A stretch of 64,000 nt of DNA from Chimonanthus salicifolius (GCA_013350335.1 CM023538.1:46308201-46372200), one strand, 5' to 3'. Counted from the first letter of the stretch, positions 22,563-34,134 are shown. The notes: generated by a model not told the origin, from the sequence alone. A program made the numbers and translations.

Positions 22563-25500
22563 AAGGTGCCTTATTTGAGGTACTTTCATGTGAGGCCTAC
22601 ATGGGCCCTTGGGAATTGATTGGTTGCAAAAGTCTTCACTTGAATAAGATGTTTATAAAAAGTTATTTTAATTGGATAAGTAAAGCCATGTTTCTTAAAA
22701 GTCTCAAAAATTCAATTTTATCAACTAGTGTAACTTCATGGTGTTAGATCAACAAATCATCTAAGTTGGAATAGCGTCAAATTGGATAAGATTCAAATTC
22801 GTGGGGACAAGATGGATTTGAGGTGGAGAGGAGTGTGATTGGGACGAAGGTAGGTCAAACAATACCGTTCAGCCGCAAATTAATTTGCATCAATTTTGAC
22901 ACAAACTTTGGTTTGTGTGATCTATAGGAGACCCAATGGATTCATTTACCCTCTCGAATACACCTTGAGTTGCACTCATACCTAATTTCACACTAATCTA
23001 ACTTGTAAAGCCCATTAAATTAACTCGATAAATTTCCATAGTCAAATACAGCTGAAATTTTAAAGGCTTTAAAAAACATGGCTTTATTTATCCAATCAAG
23101 ATAAATTTTATAAGAATATACACAAACAAATGCCTTTGAAACACACCCATCCATGTGGGCTTAAGTGGAGCCATCAAGCTATTTGCACCGAACTCTTTTT
23201 TTTTTTAAGACTAAGGTATCCAAGCGTCCCACCTAAATTTTTCAGGTATCCCACCTGACTAATCCTTGGAGCATGGGTAAACCTCTTAATCCGTACACCC
23301 TAGGTATAGAACTAAACGGAGTGACCCTTTTTGTGTTAAGAGGGGTTTGATCCCATGACTTCCCACAAACAAAGGCATAAAATGAATATCAAGCTAAGTC
23401 CTCAAGGTTTATTTACACTAAACTTTGATGCAAACTAGTTTGCGGATGATCCACATTATGAAGTTTGGTACAAACTTTAAACTGCAGAGCCTACAGTGGG
23501 TCAAATTGACCCATTTCCTCCTCACACCCACCTACCCAAGTGTATTGTACTCTTGTTCAATTTGACACTAATTTAACTCTTAGATAAATCTGAAATTTGG
23601 AAAATCTTAAGAGACATGTCTTCGTAAGACAAAATTTTATTGGCAAAGGGTATTGTACCCTAGTTTCCATAAACTTAAAAGCATTTTCACAAAGGTTTCC
23701 AATCAGCAATTCATGCAATGTTAATGCTTTCTTTAAGATAAGTAAACACCTTTGAAATTCAGACTAAATAAAGTGAAGCCAATATCATTTTGCTTTTTCA
23801 CTTCTTTCTACTTATGGCCTGGCACATAGTTTAACTAAGAGAATATTATCTGGGTAGACATTCCATTAAACATGGTGGAGACGACAAAAGTTGCCCGTAA
23901 AACAGTCTTTAAACCAAATATCGTGATTAATCATGATGAAAAAAGTTTACTATACTATCTATGAATGAACAAGTCAGTGAATCTTCCACCAATTCTAACA
24001 CTACGTTCTAGTGCTAAATCATAAAAGAATAATATCTGATTTGGACATTACACCAAACATGTTGCAGACATTGAAACTAAAATGCTTGCCTGAACGCAAT
24101 TCCATGGAAAAAGTATAAGAGAAAACAATTTGGGTCTCATCTTCATTTATAAACAACATCCCAAGATAACATGAAGCAATGATTTCATTTGAAAAGGGAT
24201 AGACAGCCATAAAATAAGAAAAAGAAAATCTCAATATTTCAACAAATTACATATAGAAATTAATATGAATCTTTAGAACAAAACCATAAAATAAATTAGA
24301 AAAATCTTAAAATACAAAATTAAAAAGTTACAAAAGAACTGAAATCTGTAAGTCGAGATTATGATATTTGCATTGATGAATGAGAGAGACAAATGGAGAT
24401 GCATTTGATTTTGGGTTTCACAAACTTAACCCTGCAACATTGTATCTTCGTGCTAAGATATTTGCAACCTTGCAACCTTCATATCATGAAAGAGCTGCTG
24501 AAAAAATTGTGAGTGTAAAATTATCAGGATTTGTAGCTGTAAAGTTACATCAAGAAAGAAACACCGTTCCGATTGAAGAGATAATCGATGGTAGAAATGA
24601 GAGAAACCCATTGAGTGGAGGGAGGAAGGAAAAGGGATTTGTTGAAGACACGTTTTGGTCTCAGGAAATGAGGAGAAGTATCCCCAATATGTACGATAAT
24701 GGGATAGGATGCAACTGTGATAAGGCTGTATTGTGATAAATCACTGAAAAAATAGTAGAGCAAAAACAAAGAAAGATCGTCTGAGAATAGAAAGAGAAAG
24801 AAGTAACGATGGAAGAGAAGAAATTGGTCAGCCAAGAATAAGAACAGGAGGGTTGGAAGAGAAAAGTCAATTCATGAACTACATGAAAGTCACATGAAAC
24901 TCATAGTTGCAAGACATGGCCTGACACAACCGGTTCAATCCCGGCACCTTAACACAAAATAAACCCACAAAAACCTGATCAAATTTGCAAGTTTTGACTG
25001 AATTTTTTAAAAAAACCTCAAACAATCTATAAAAACTGTTTAAAAATAATTTAAATACATACTCAAAAAAATCTCTTAAAATAATAAGTTTAAGCTCATG
25101 TGACCAAATGTTCTCAGCCTAAAAGGGCCAAAAAATGGGTGATTACCATTATTCTCACGTTGCCCATTTATAGGCTTGATGCAGGACAGTTTTTTTTTTT
25201 AAATTTTCCGATATGGGACAAGGAGTGTGGGAACAGGGAACCCCTTGCTGGCCATGCTTTTGAGTTTTGACAAGTGCAGCTCTTGTATACCTTTACCTTT
25301 TACAAATTGTATTCATTTTTACCATTCAAAATAAAAAAATCAAACTTTAGTTGCAAATTTTGGATTATTTACTCGGATTACTCTCCATTTGATGAATTCA
25401 CATTGAATTGTACTTTATTAGTAAAAGTATTAATCAAATGAATATTTTTTCATCTTAAGTATGAGTCTCAGATCATGAGGGTGATGGTGATGATGCGGCA

Positions 25501-26756
25501 TGAGAGAGTGAGAGACTGGAGGACAACAAAGGATTTGATTCGAAGTACTATTCTTGTTTATTCACGCTTTTCGGAAAGATAGTGAGGGAGATGGCGCATA
25601 AGGTTAAAATGCGAGAAAGAAGAAAAAAAAGTTAGTGTACCATGTATATCATTCAAGGTGCAAAAATAATTGCTCGAAATTTTGTTTATATCCAAATTTG
25701 TAAATACTCCACAAAATTTTAAAATTACAAATTTACTGACTTACGACCGAAATAAAATTTCTATTGAGGACCGAGGTTGAATTTAATGCAGTTGCTGTAA
25801 AATCTAAAAACTTGTGATTGTGAAAAAGAAAGCATGTTGCATGTGATAGATGGCTCAAAAAGAAAGTTCATAAACAAAAAAAACTTATTTCTTCGGAGTT
25901 CTTAAGGTTGGTAACTTTTCATGTGTTCACGAGATCATTTGAATGTAGTGACGCGGCTAAATCCCAGCCATCTGTGAGGCTACCTCATTATCTCAAATTT
26001 ATTATTGAGAAACTGAAAATTAAAACTATGCTAAAAAAATTATGTATTAGGAATCTAGACAAGTTTTAAGATTTTAATTTAACTTATTTGACTTCAAATT
26101 TTATTTCTTTTTTTTGAGTTTTTAAATAGTTCTAAATTCTAGATGCATTAGATCAAATCAAAGATTTAAGAAGCGATGTATATGAAAAGCTGACTATATC
26201 AATACAAGGTATATGATTTTTTACTCCCATATAATCATTTTATCCATTGATTTTAAATTTTAAAAACCAATAACTTATATTTATATAATTTTAAAAACTA
26301 ATGACTTATATTTATATACTTTAAAATATTCGAGAAATCATCGATGAAATTTCAGTATTATATGACAGCAACAACAATGATTTATCGGCAGAATTAATCA
26401 AATAATCTGAGCTTGGGCACAGACGATACTTTGGCATTAGTTTTGGCCCCAACTTTTTTACATTGAATTTTGGTCTGATTTAAATATAATTAATATTTCT
26501 GATATATATATTTTTTAAATATCACAAAATACCCATATTATATGAATGGGCATCTAGCAAATATCAGTCCAAATTTTGAATTTCAATCAATATTTGTAGC
26601 ACAGTATCTACTAAAATACATAATATACATAAGCCAATACAGGAGGGAATGATGAAGAGAAGAAAAAGATTTAAGTGAGAGATGGGTGATGTGGCATAGT
26701 TGAGTTGAGGGGCCTACAAACCAAATGACATCAAATGTTAAAATCCTCAAAAATAT
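22563..26756. other. Intergenic, no recognised gene
   Basis: Dispersed repeats and AT-rich sequence. A ~150-bp repeat (AAGGTATCCAAG..TCCCACCTGACTAATCC..GACTTCC.ACAAACAA) occurs near 22065-22210 and 23210-23370. One ATG-started frame at 24380-24736 is listed separately. Confidence 0.45.
24380..24736 (+). CDS. Unassigned 118-residue ORF, doubtful
   Basis: An ATG-started frame of 118 codons, with mixed composition that is not obviously repetitive (starts MRETNGDAFDFGFHKLNPAT, ends CNCDKAVL). I recognise no domain, signal peptide or membrane helix, and no clear TATA box or leader was seen. It is longer than most chance frames in this AT-rich stretch, but a chance frame or gene fragment is still most likely. 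Confidence 0.15.
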   Translation: MRETNGDAFDFGFHKLNPATLYLRAKIFATLQPSYHERAAEKIVSVKLSGFVAVKLHQERNTVPIEEIIDGRNERNPLSGGRKEKGFVEDTFWSQEMRRSIPNMYDNGIGCNCDKAVL

Positions 26757-26758
26757 TA

Positions 26759-26935
26759 TTCCCACCGTCTCATTTTAGTTGTCCCATTTGAAATATTTGT
26801 ATTTTTTAACGAACTTTCTATATAAGGCTAGTACTCCATGTGATCTCATCCATTTTCAACGCACTTTATACTACTCAAATATAAATGAGACAACTATTTT
26901 GAGACAATTCCAAAATCCATATAGGACAGAGAGAG
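26759..26935. mobile_element. Stowaway-like (mariner-type) MITE
   Basis: TA at both ends encloses a 177-bp segment starting TTCCCACCGTCTCATTTTAG and ending GGACAGAGAGAG, a diverged form of the CTCCCTCCGTCCC...GGGACGGAGGGAG ends of plant stowaway elements. An inner palindrome (GTTGTCCCATTTG against AAATGAGACAAC) supports a foldback structure. A flanking segment, TATCTACTAAAATACATAATA, occurs on both sides of the element (near 26606 and 26954). Confidence 0.65.
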
Positions 26936-27314
26936 TATTAGTTGAGTTTCACACTATCTACTAAAATACATAATATTTGTAGCACAGTATCTGCTAAAAT
27001 TACTATTTCCTCATTTATAATTTTAGTAGATGAATTACTTCAATATTAAAGAACCAAAAATTAACTTTAAAGATACTCCTTTTGAAATTGGAAATCTACC
27101 CAAAGAGAAAATCATTAAGAAGAGACTCAAAAATTTACTAAACAAAATCCTCCTTTGGATATTGTAAAGCTATAAACATGAGGAAATCAATAACTAGAGA
27201 TCTGAAAATTAACTCAAAAAAACCCCATAAACAATGGAAATCGATAATTAGAGATCTAAACATTAATTTAAAAAAATCCTCCTTCAATGTTGGAAATTGG
27301 TGAACATAAAAAAT

Positions 27315-27371
27315 CTACATATATAAATTAGATCGGCAAACACTTGTCTTGCCACCACCATATTTTTATTC
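27315..27371 (+). promoter_or_regulatory. Putative core promoter of the cysteine-rich peptide gene
   Basis: CATATATAAATT at about 27317-27328 is a good TATA box, 45-55 bases before the start codon at 27372, leaving a very short leader. Confidence 0.45.
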
Positions 27372-28496
27372 ATGGCCAAGTTTAACATGACAAGTGTAGC
27401 CCTTCTCTTCTTCCTTCTCGCAAACTTTTTCACTCTTCAAGAATGTAAGTATGGCTCTCATAATCCGTCTGTCTGCTACTTTAAAATTAAATGGGTTATG
27501 TTTAAGCCCAACTTATGATAAAATAACACAGTAGAGAAGCACACAAGGGCAGAACTCAATTTTTTTTTTTTTTTATAGAGGAAGGAAATTTTAACAGAAA
27601 GTGCCAAATTGCAAAACTTTAAAATATCTTAAAAAGGCCCCACTAAAAGTTCATAAACAATTTGGGGGTGCCATTAAAAATTAAAAACATAAAAATAGTG
27701 GCATGTTATGACCTACTGATAAATGTATATATTAGTTAAAAGAAAAAAATGAGCCGAAAGGGCTTTGGTCCTATATGAGCTTTTAAGTAAAAAGTCTGAG
27801 TCCGTCCATTTATAAAAACACGTTTTAAAAAGTCCAAGCTCAGTCCATCATACTAAAAAAATGATTGTACATGCCTTTTTATTTAAGATGGGTTCTAGCC
27901 GAAAAATATTTGTATTTATAAAAAACCTGTATCGGCAAAAATCTAGGCTGAAATTTTGGTAAATTTTGACATTTTTCCAACATCGTTGATATTGACCCTA
28001 TTTAGAAACTTCAGCCAACATAGCCAATATGGTTGAAATATTTCAAATAAAATTTATAGGCGACTCCACAACCAATTCTGCATCCTATTTTTTTTTTTTT
28101 TTTAAATTTATGTCTCAAAAACCAAGAGATATGCAGCAACATATTCAATTCATGCAACATCATCAAATTAATGACCATAGATGACTGACAATCGCAGTTC
28201 TTCTTAGTTTTTTTGCTATTTTTGTGTTGAATAACACAGGCAAAAGGGATGTGATCGGCAAGAAAAGTGAAGTATCAGAGCAAACGGAGAAGACAATGAC
28301 AAAGAAGAAGATACATATTTCACCATGTAAAAAATCAACATGTGACTCTCCCCCGCCCTCCACTGAAAAATCCATTGAAGTCAGCATCAACACAAATGGG
28401 ATTGACACACAGACCGAAACCATTCCTTGCTGGTGTTGTATCTTCGATCATAATTGCTACAGTACGCAGAGTTACTGTGAGGGAATCTGCAAGTAA
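27372..28496 (+). CDS. Two-exon gene for a secreted cysteine-rich peptide
   Basis: Exon 1 (27372-27444) encodes MAKFNMTSVALLFFLLANFF then TLQE, an uncleaved secretion signal, and breaks within a codon at T|GTAAGT. Exon 2 (28240-28496) follows AACACAG and keeps the frame by completing a Cys codon. The whole is 330 bases, 109 residues, with an intron of 795. The mature part (from about residue 26) is lysine-rich, then a spacer, then a C-terminal array C88-x-C-C91-x5-C97-x6-C104-x3-C108; C25, C54 and C59 lie earlier. Signal exon plus compact disulfide array is typical of plant secreted signalling or defence peptides. The CxCC...C...CxxxC spacing recalls the MEG/ESF1-like group, but I cannot confirm that. 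A paralogous exon 1 lies at 34086. Confidence 0.7.
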
Positions 28497-28983
28497 CCCA
28501 CAACTCAATCCACTTTCCATGTTTCTCTATCTAATGTAATTTCTCAAGTGTGTGGTCTTGGGTGCACTTATGCACCTAAAACTATCTAAATAGTAAATAA
28601 TACAGCCACCTACTCAAATAATATACAAGGAATAAAAGAATGAACATTAGTTTATATGTTATTTCTCACTGTTCTTTACTCGTACAAACTTGAGTTTTAG
28701 ATTTTTTTTATTTTTTTAAAGTTATACATAGTGTGCCTTGGCAAGTGTGTGTGCCTTTCACGTAATGATTTGGTACAAAGGCATAAAGGAATAAGCATGG
28801 TTTATATGTTATTTCACGCTAATCTTTACTCATTAAGTTGAATTTTAAAATTGAAGATTGTCTTCAAATCTTAGCACCATATGATGATCACTACGACGAC
28901 AGCAACAACAAATACAAAAACAATATTAAAACTAAATATTATATGCACATGCAAGTGAAACTGAGTTTATATTTTTTGCAAGC
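28497..28983 (+). other. 3' flank of the cysteine-rich peptide gene
   Basis: AT-rich. AATAAATAATA-like and GGAATAAAAG motifs near 28595-28640 could direct polyadenylation. A GGAATAA(A/G).ATG..TTAGTTTATATGTTATTTC segment near 28632 recurs near 28790. No further gene seen. Confidence 0.4.
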
Positions 28984-29141
28984 TTTTGAGAATATGAATC
29001 GATATTAAAAGTAAATAAATCAAAATTCTTCAATATTAACCCACACAGAAACCAAAAGATTTCTCCAATCTTAAATTTATAAGGGCATGGTTGTAAGCCT
29101 ACAAAAGATATAACTGATAACCTCCAAAATTAAGTGAAATA
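28984..29141. repeat. 158-bp direct repeat, copy 1
   Basis: TTTTGAGAATATGAATCG to AAGTGAAATA. It is identical base for base to 30116-30273. The two copies enclose a copia LTR and a polypurine-tract stub. Confidence 0.95.
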
Positions 29142-30108
29142 TGTTAGCGTTACGCGCACAAACAAGAAAAATCGAACGACAATAAACATATAGCACAATA
29201 CAATATTTTAACGTGGTTTGGCCCACCTGGCCTACGTCCACGGAACGACAGAATATTCACTATATGAGAAAGAATATACATGTACAATAATAATGACTCC
29301 CTTGAGTCAAGAGCCCAAATACGAAGTCCCGAGCCCCTTTGTACACTCCTGTATACAACACATCGACGTCACCTCTCAGTTGATGTGAATCTCTCTCATA
29401 CTCAGAATAGTGAACCCAAACCTCTGTGTTCCTCCCTCTACGCTTCTTGCGTCCTACGAGCAATCCCGACATGCTTCTCAAACGCGAGCGTCTCTGATGA
29501 TGGTGTGTCCCACACACACAGATCTCCACCTCTGCTCTGGCGAAGTGGCTTTGTCTTTCCAACCGCACTTCTGCTGACTGCCACTCACAAATCTGTGAAC
29601 CCTGATCTGCAATGGTATTCCACTGTTGTTTATGCCCCTCTCCGGCCATCGAACTGTCTTCCAGACAGTATCAGATCTGCTGCTCCTTCTATGGATCTTC
29701 ACCGTTGAGAGCAAACTCTATTGCCACCACTGCAATGGACCACTCCATGTGGCCATTAGAGGCCTACGGCCAAAGGCCGTACTTTTTGCTCTTCCTCTCT
29801 CGGTGTCCACCTTGGGATTCCACACACCTGCATGCGGCCATATGTGGCCCTCTTCGCATGCGGCACAAGGCCAAGATCTACATCTTGCCGTAGGTCCTTC
29901 ACGTTGGTGAGTTCCATACTTATAGAAGAAAACAACTCCTCCATGTTGTACACGGCAAATCCCTATTTTCTCTCTTATTGCCGTGTACAACAAGACCGTG
30001 TATAGCAGTTGTCAAACAAAGAAAGACTCCTTCTTTCTTTGTCTTGCCAACCCCATTCTGATTGGGGTTCCCTCAAGCTGCCATGTATAGATTTGCATGT
30101 CCACAACA
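29142..30108 (-). mobile_element. Copia-type LTR (967 bp), minus orientation
   Basis: On the plus strand it runs from TGTTAGCGTTACGCG to GTCCACAACA. Read in reverse it begins TGTTGTGGACATGC, carries TATAAGTATGGAACTC as a TATA region, and ends with CCGTGGACGTAGGCC, CCAAACCACGTT and CGCTAACA, a common 3' end of plant copia LTRs. Next to its start lies AAAAAGGAGGC (reverse of 30109-30119), a plausible polypurine tract, so it looks like a 3' LTR whose internal region is otherwise gone. No 5-bp target duplication is seen (AAATA against GCCTC). Reading frames inside are not gene-like. Confidence 0.75.
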
Positions 30109-30119
30109 GCCTCCTTTTT
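30109..30119 (-). other. Polypurine-tract stub
   Basis: GCCTCCTTTTT directly after the LTR; its reverse complement AAAAAGGAGGC immediately precedes the LTR start TGTTGTGG, where the plus-strand primer of a retrotransposon sits. Confidence 0.5.
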
Positions 30120-30273
30120 GAGAATATGAATCGATATTAAAAGTAAATAAATCAAAATTCTTCAATATTAACCCACACAGAAACCAAAAGATTTCTCCAA
30201 TCTTAAATTTATAAGGGCATGGTTGTAAGCCTACAAAAGATATAACTGATAACCTCCAAAATTAAGTGAAATA
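30116..30273. repeat. 158-bp direct repeat, copy 2
   Basis: Perfect copy of 28984-29141, offset 1132. Its first bases (TTTTGAG) overlap the polypurine stub, a microhomology-type junction. Confidence 0.95.
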
Positions 30274-30654
30274 GACACGCCAATTTCAAAACAATGAATC
30301 CCATTGGATTAGTAAAACAAGCATGGATCATTGTGGCATTAATCAACAGATAAAAATGCGTTTTTAATGCGAGAAACGTTAAAAACACATTGAAAACGGG
30401 TTACGTTTTTCTCCCCCTGATTCCCGTTCGAAAATAAAAAATTCAAAATTTTCTGCTGCCGCACGCCCGGCCGCCCGTACGCTGCACCTCCCGCACGGGC
30501 GTACGGCACGACTGAGATTAAAAATGCCTGTTTTAGCTAGGATTTCATTCTTTCCTTTTCCTTCCCGAGTTCCTCTAATCGAAATCGAAAATCCCGATAA
30601 AAAAAGTCCCAAATCGAAAACCTAATCGAAAAATCCCCATATCGAAAACTCAAT

Positions 30655-31212
30655 CGCTTGCCGGTGGCTGTTCTCTTGCTGTTCTCTGATCCTCTCGCCT
30701 GCAGCTGGTCTCTCGAGCCTCTCATTGGTTGCCCGCAGCTGCTCTCTGGATCTCTCGAGTTGCTCAACCCAATCTCTCGCCAGTGGCTGTTCTTTGCTGC
30801 TCTCTGATCCTCTCGCCTGCGACTGGTCTCTCGAGCCTCTCACTAGTTGCCCGCAGCTGCTCTCTGGATGTCTCGAGTTGCTCTTTGGTCTCTCGATCCT
30901 CTCTTGCCCGTCGCCTGCGGTTGCCTCTTTTGAGCCTCTCTCACTGTCACTGCTAGTTTTCTCTCGCCGGCGACTTGTTTGTTGCTGCTCTCTCAATCCT
31001 CTCGCCTGTTGCCTGCGCCTGGTCTTTCACTCTCTCGAGTCTCTCTCACTGCTCTTTCTCTCTCGTCGCAGTTTCTCTGTTGCTGCTCTCTACATCCTCT
31101 CGCCTGGGGCTGGTCTCTCGATCCTCTCACTGGTTGCCGGCAGCTGCTCTCTGGATCTCTTTCTCAGTTCGGGTTCTTGTCGAGTTTTGTCGAGTTGCAC
31201 AGAGGTAGTCAG
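30655..31212 (+). repeat. CTCTCG-rich imperfect tandem repeats, probable leader of the hAT gene
   Basis: Blocks such as TGGCTGTTCT..TGCTCTCTGATCC, CTCTCGCCTGC..CTGGTCTCTCGAGCC and GCCCGCAGCTGCTCTCTGGA repeat with a period near 120 (about 30666, 30785) and then more loosely to 31160. Long frames on both strands here result from the repeats. The block ends at a donor (CAG|GTAACC, near 31212), and an acceptor TTTTTTCTAG lies at 31638, 26 bases before the hAT start codon, so it probably is a transcribed leader exon. Confidence 0.55.
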
Positions 31213-31664
31213 GTAACCCAATCCATTCCTTTTTCAAGTAGTAGACAAACTCTACATTTTATTGTTGGAATTGGAAGTTCCCAAAAACCCCAGCTGGCCC
31301 ATACACAGTCCCAATTTTCAATTGGAAAAAGCCTCACACTTCACATGGTACACAGTCCCAATTCAAATGGCACTTTCATAAAGCTGTAAACCTTTATTTT
31401 ACTGTGATTCAATTTTTTTTCTTTTGTATTCCTGTGTGTTAGCTTTTTCCTTGGTATGATTTGTAATGTAATCGATGGTATGTATATTAATTTTAACTGA
31501 TTTATATGATTTATAATGTAATCAGTGGATCTATATGCTAAATGATTTAAATCGATGGGTATGTATGTTACCTTTTTTTCTTGTGTTATCAATTGTTTGT
31601 TTATTATTTTCTAAACTTTATGTTCATATTTTTTCTAGATCTTTGTGTCCATTTTTCATCGAAA

Positions 31665-33752
31665 ATGCCTCTACAAAAAGATCCATTATGGCAATATAGA
31701 GAGGAATTGGGTGAAAATAAGTTAAAGTGTAAATTTTGTGAAGAAGTTTTTGGTGGTGGTATCATACGTTTTAGAAACCATCTAGCAAAAAGAACATTGC
31801 ATGATGTAAAAATGTGTGATAACGTTCCGAAAAATGTTTGTGAAATGGCGAGGGATGCAATATTGTTTAAAGAGAGAACAAAAAGGCATAGAGGAAGTGG
31901 AATGTCTGTTGGATCTGCTTGCATAGGAGAAAGTTTGACATCATCGGTTGCTTGTCCGTCTTCCTCGGGACAACAATTGGTTGATACCATGATTAAAAAA
32001 CATGACAAGGATCATGTTGACAACTTGATATGTAGAAGCATGGTGATGAACAGCCTCTCCTTTAATTTGTTAAGGTCTGAAGAATACAGAGAAGCAATCC
32101 ATGCCGCTATAGCATATGGGCCCACTTATGTCCTTCATAGTAGTGAAACTTTAAGGACTAAGTTGTTGAAAAATGTGAAAGATGTAGCAATATCATATGT
32201 AAATGATATTAGCAAGAATTGGAAGACAAGTGGATGCACACTTATGTCCGACACATGGACAGATATGAGGAATCGACTCTATATTAATTGTTTAGTTGCT
32301 TGTCCACAAAGCACAGTTTTCTTCAAGTTTATATGTGCATAAGAGAATATTAAAAATGGGGCTTTCATTGCCGATTTTATATCTTCTTTAATTAATGAGA
32401 TTGAACCAAGAAATGTGGTGCAATTTGTTACATATAATGGGTCAAATTATACATCTGCAGGAGATATACTTGAAAATAAGTATCCAAATATTTTCAAGAC
32501 ACAATGTGCTGCCCATTGTATTGATTTAATGTTGGAAGACATTGACAAGTTGCCATTTGTAAAGCCCTATATGGACAGTGCTCGAAGAATTGTTAAATTT
32601 TTGTATCGGTATCAACATGTCCTTGATTTGCTAAGGGTCCACACCGAAGGAAAAGAGTTGCAAAGGCCAGCCACTATAAAGTTTGCAACTCAATTCATTT
32701 GTTTACAATCTGTCCTGAATCAAGAAGATGCATTGAGATTGATGGTTGCTTCTGTTGAATGGAGAAAATACCACAACGTAAAAAAAGTGAAGGAAAAGAC
32801 GTGGCAGACATTTTACGTGGTGATGAATTTTGAGAGGGTCGAAAGAAGGTAATCCAAATTGTTGAACCTCTTGTCAAAATATTGAGAATAGTAGATGGTG
32901 ATGGGTCCACAATGGGTTACTTGTATGAAGGATTTAATCGTGCAATAGCAGCCATTAGAAGTCTCTATCCAAGTCATGATGATCAAGATAAATGCATGGA
33001 AATTTTGAGCATCATAGATCAGCATTGGAAGAAAAATTTGAATAGTCCTTTACATGCAGTTGCTGCATTTTTACATCTTAAGTTTTTTTATGAGAACATT
33101 ATAAGTACAGATTTAGAAATCAGAGATGGCCTTGATAAAGTTATCACAAAAATGGCACCAAGAGGAGAGCTGAGAGAAACATTTAGAGAGTTGTCTCTTT
33201 ATCATTCTAGAGATCCAAAAAATCTTGGAGGAACGATGTCACATGAAACGATGCAAACATCTCATCCTAGTAAGTTTCTTTTCATTTGTTTTCCTAATTT
33301 AATTTTGATTTAGTATTTTTATAATTTATATTAATTGTACATTTTAATGTGTATCGAATTCTTTTAATTATTTAGGACTTTGGTGGGACTTATGTGGAAC
33401 TTCAATTCCAAATTTGAAGTCCATTGCTATAAAAATCCTGAGTCAACCATGCAGTGCATCAGCATGTGAGCGTACTTGGAGCATTTTTGAAGCAACTTAT
33501 TCAAAAAGGAGGAATAGACTTTATCCAGAAAAGCTTAAAGATTTGGTCTATGTGAAAGTAAATTTGCTAATGAAAAAAAATTAAGAGTTGAAATTATTTA
33601 AGGACTCAAAGGCCATTTCACTTGATGATATTAATCCATTTGATGGTTTGAACGAAGAAAATGAAGAAAATCAATGTTCTAGTCAGGATGATGAAGATGA
33701 TACTCCACTTGAGGAGCTTGAGGGCGTACATAATTTGGATTTCTTACTATAA
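31665..33752 (+). pseudogene. hAT-family transposase gene, inactivated
   Basis: Begins at ATG 31665 with a BED zinc finger (C22-x2-C25, H39, C51), then a DUF659-type region including LMSDTWTDMRNR, and ends with the hAT C-terminal dimerisation domain (LWWDLCG...CSASACERTWS...KRRNRLYPEKLKDLVYV), followed by an acidic tail to TAA at 33750-33752. A GT-AG intron of 106 bases (33270-33375) is kept in frame. Defects: TAA at 32340-32342, a frameshift near 32790-32800, TGA in place of a conserved Trp codon at 32831-32833, and TAA after KKN near 33582. The Asp of the conserved VTDN site is Tyr (TAT, 32433-32435), losing one of the three acidic catalytic residues of the RNase-H-like fold. Terminal inverted repeats were not found. 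Confidence 0.85.
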
Positions 33753-34085
33753 TGATGACTTTATTGACTTTGGATGTTATTTATCATGTTTGTTGAGTTT
33801 AATGACACTATTAAGCTTTTGGTAGTTTGTTAATTGAATGTTTGTATCACTGTTGCTTCTTTGATCAATGGGAATTGAGTAAATTGTCTATATTATTATA
33901 GATTTATATGCTATTTTTTTTTTTTACTCAAGAAGTGTAAGATGAGAATTAATTATTTATTATATTTATTTTTATTATTTTTTAAGTATTTATATTTTTC
34001 GCGAGATTTTCCTGTTAAATTCCCTTTAAAAACCCAAGAAATTGAAAATATCTCGTTATTAACAGTTACCATTATTATCCCGAGA
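33753..34085. other. 3' flank of the hAT gene
   Basis: T-rich, no gene; probably contains the hAT 3' end, but no terminal inverted repeat was recognised. Confidence 0.4.
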
Positions 34086-34134
34086 ATGGTATTTGTTACC
34101 ATGCTCATTACAAGCTTTTTCGCTGTGCAAGAAT
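34086..34134 (+). pseudogene. Orphan signal-peptide exon, paralogue of the 27.4-kb gene
   Basis: ATG 34086 opens MVFVTMLITSFFAVQE and breaks at T|GTAAGTATGG, the same codon phase and donor as exon 1 of the cysteine-rich peptide gene (..ANFFTLQE then T|GTAAGTATGG). Similarity continues into the intron (CTCTCATAATC against ATCTCATATTT, then TGGG..TGTTTAA..CCAA), so this is a duplicated locus and not chance. No cysteine-array exon was found downstream before the LTR at 35099, so the copy seems to have lost exon 2. Confidence 0.65.

Noticed and set aside
29260..29993. Frames of 65-142 codons on both strands
   Set aside because: Lie entirely inside the copia LTR at 29142-30108.
28984..30273. The 158-bp repeats as the LTRs of a small retrotransposon
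   Set aside because: They do not begin TG or end CA and have no adjacent primer site; the LTR edges lie inside them at 29142 and 30108.
30622..31389. Overlapping frames on both strands, 70-163 codons
   Set aside because: Products of the CTCTCG-rich repeat; no domain and conflicting strands.
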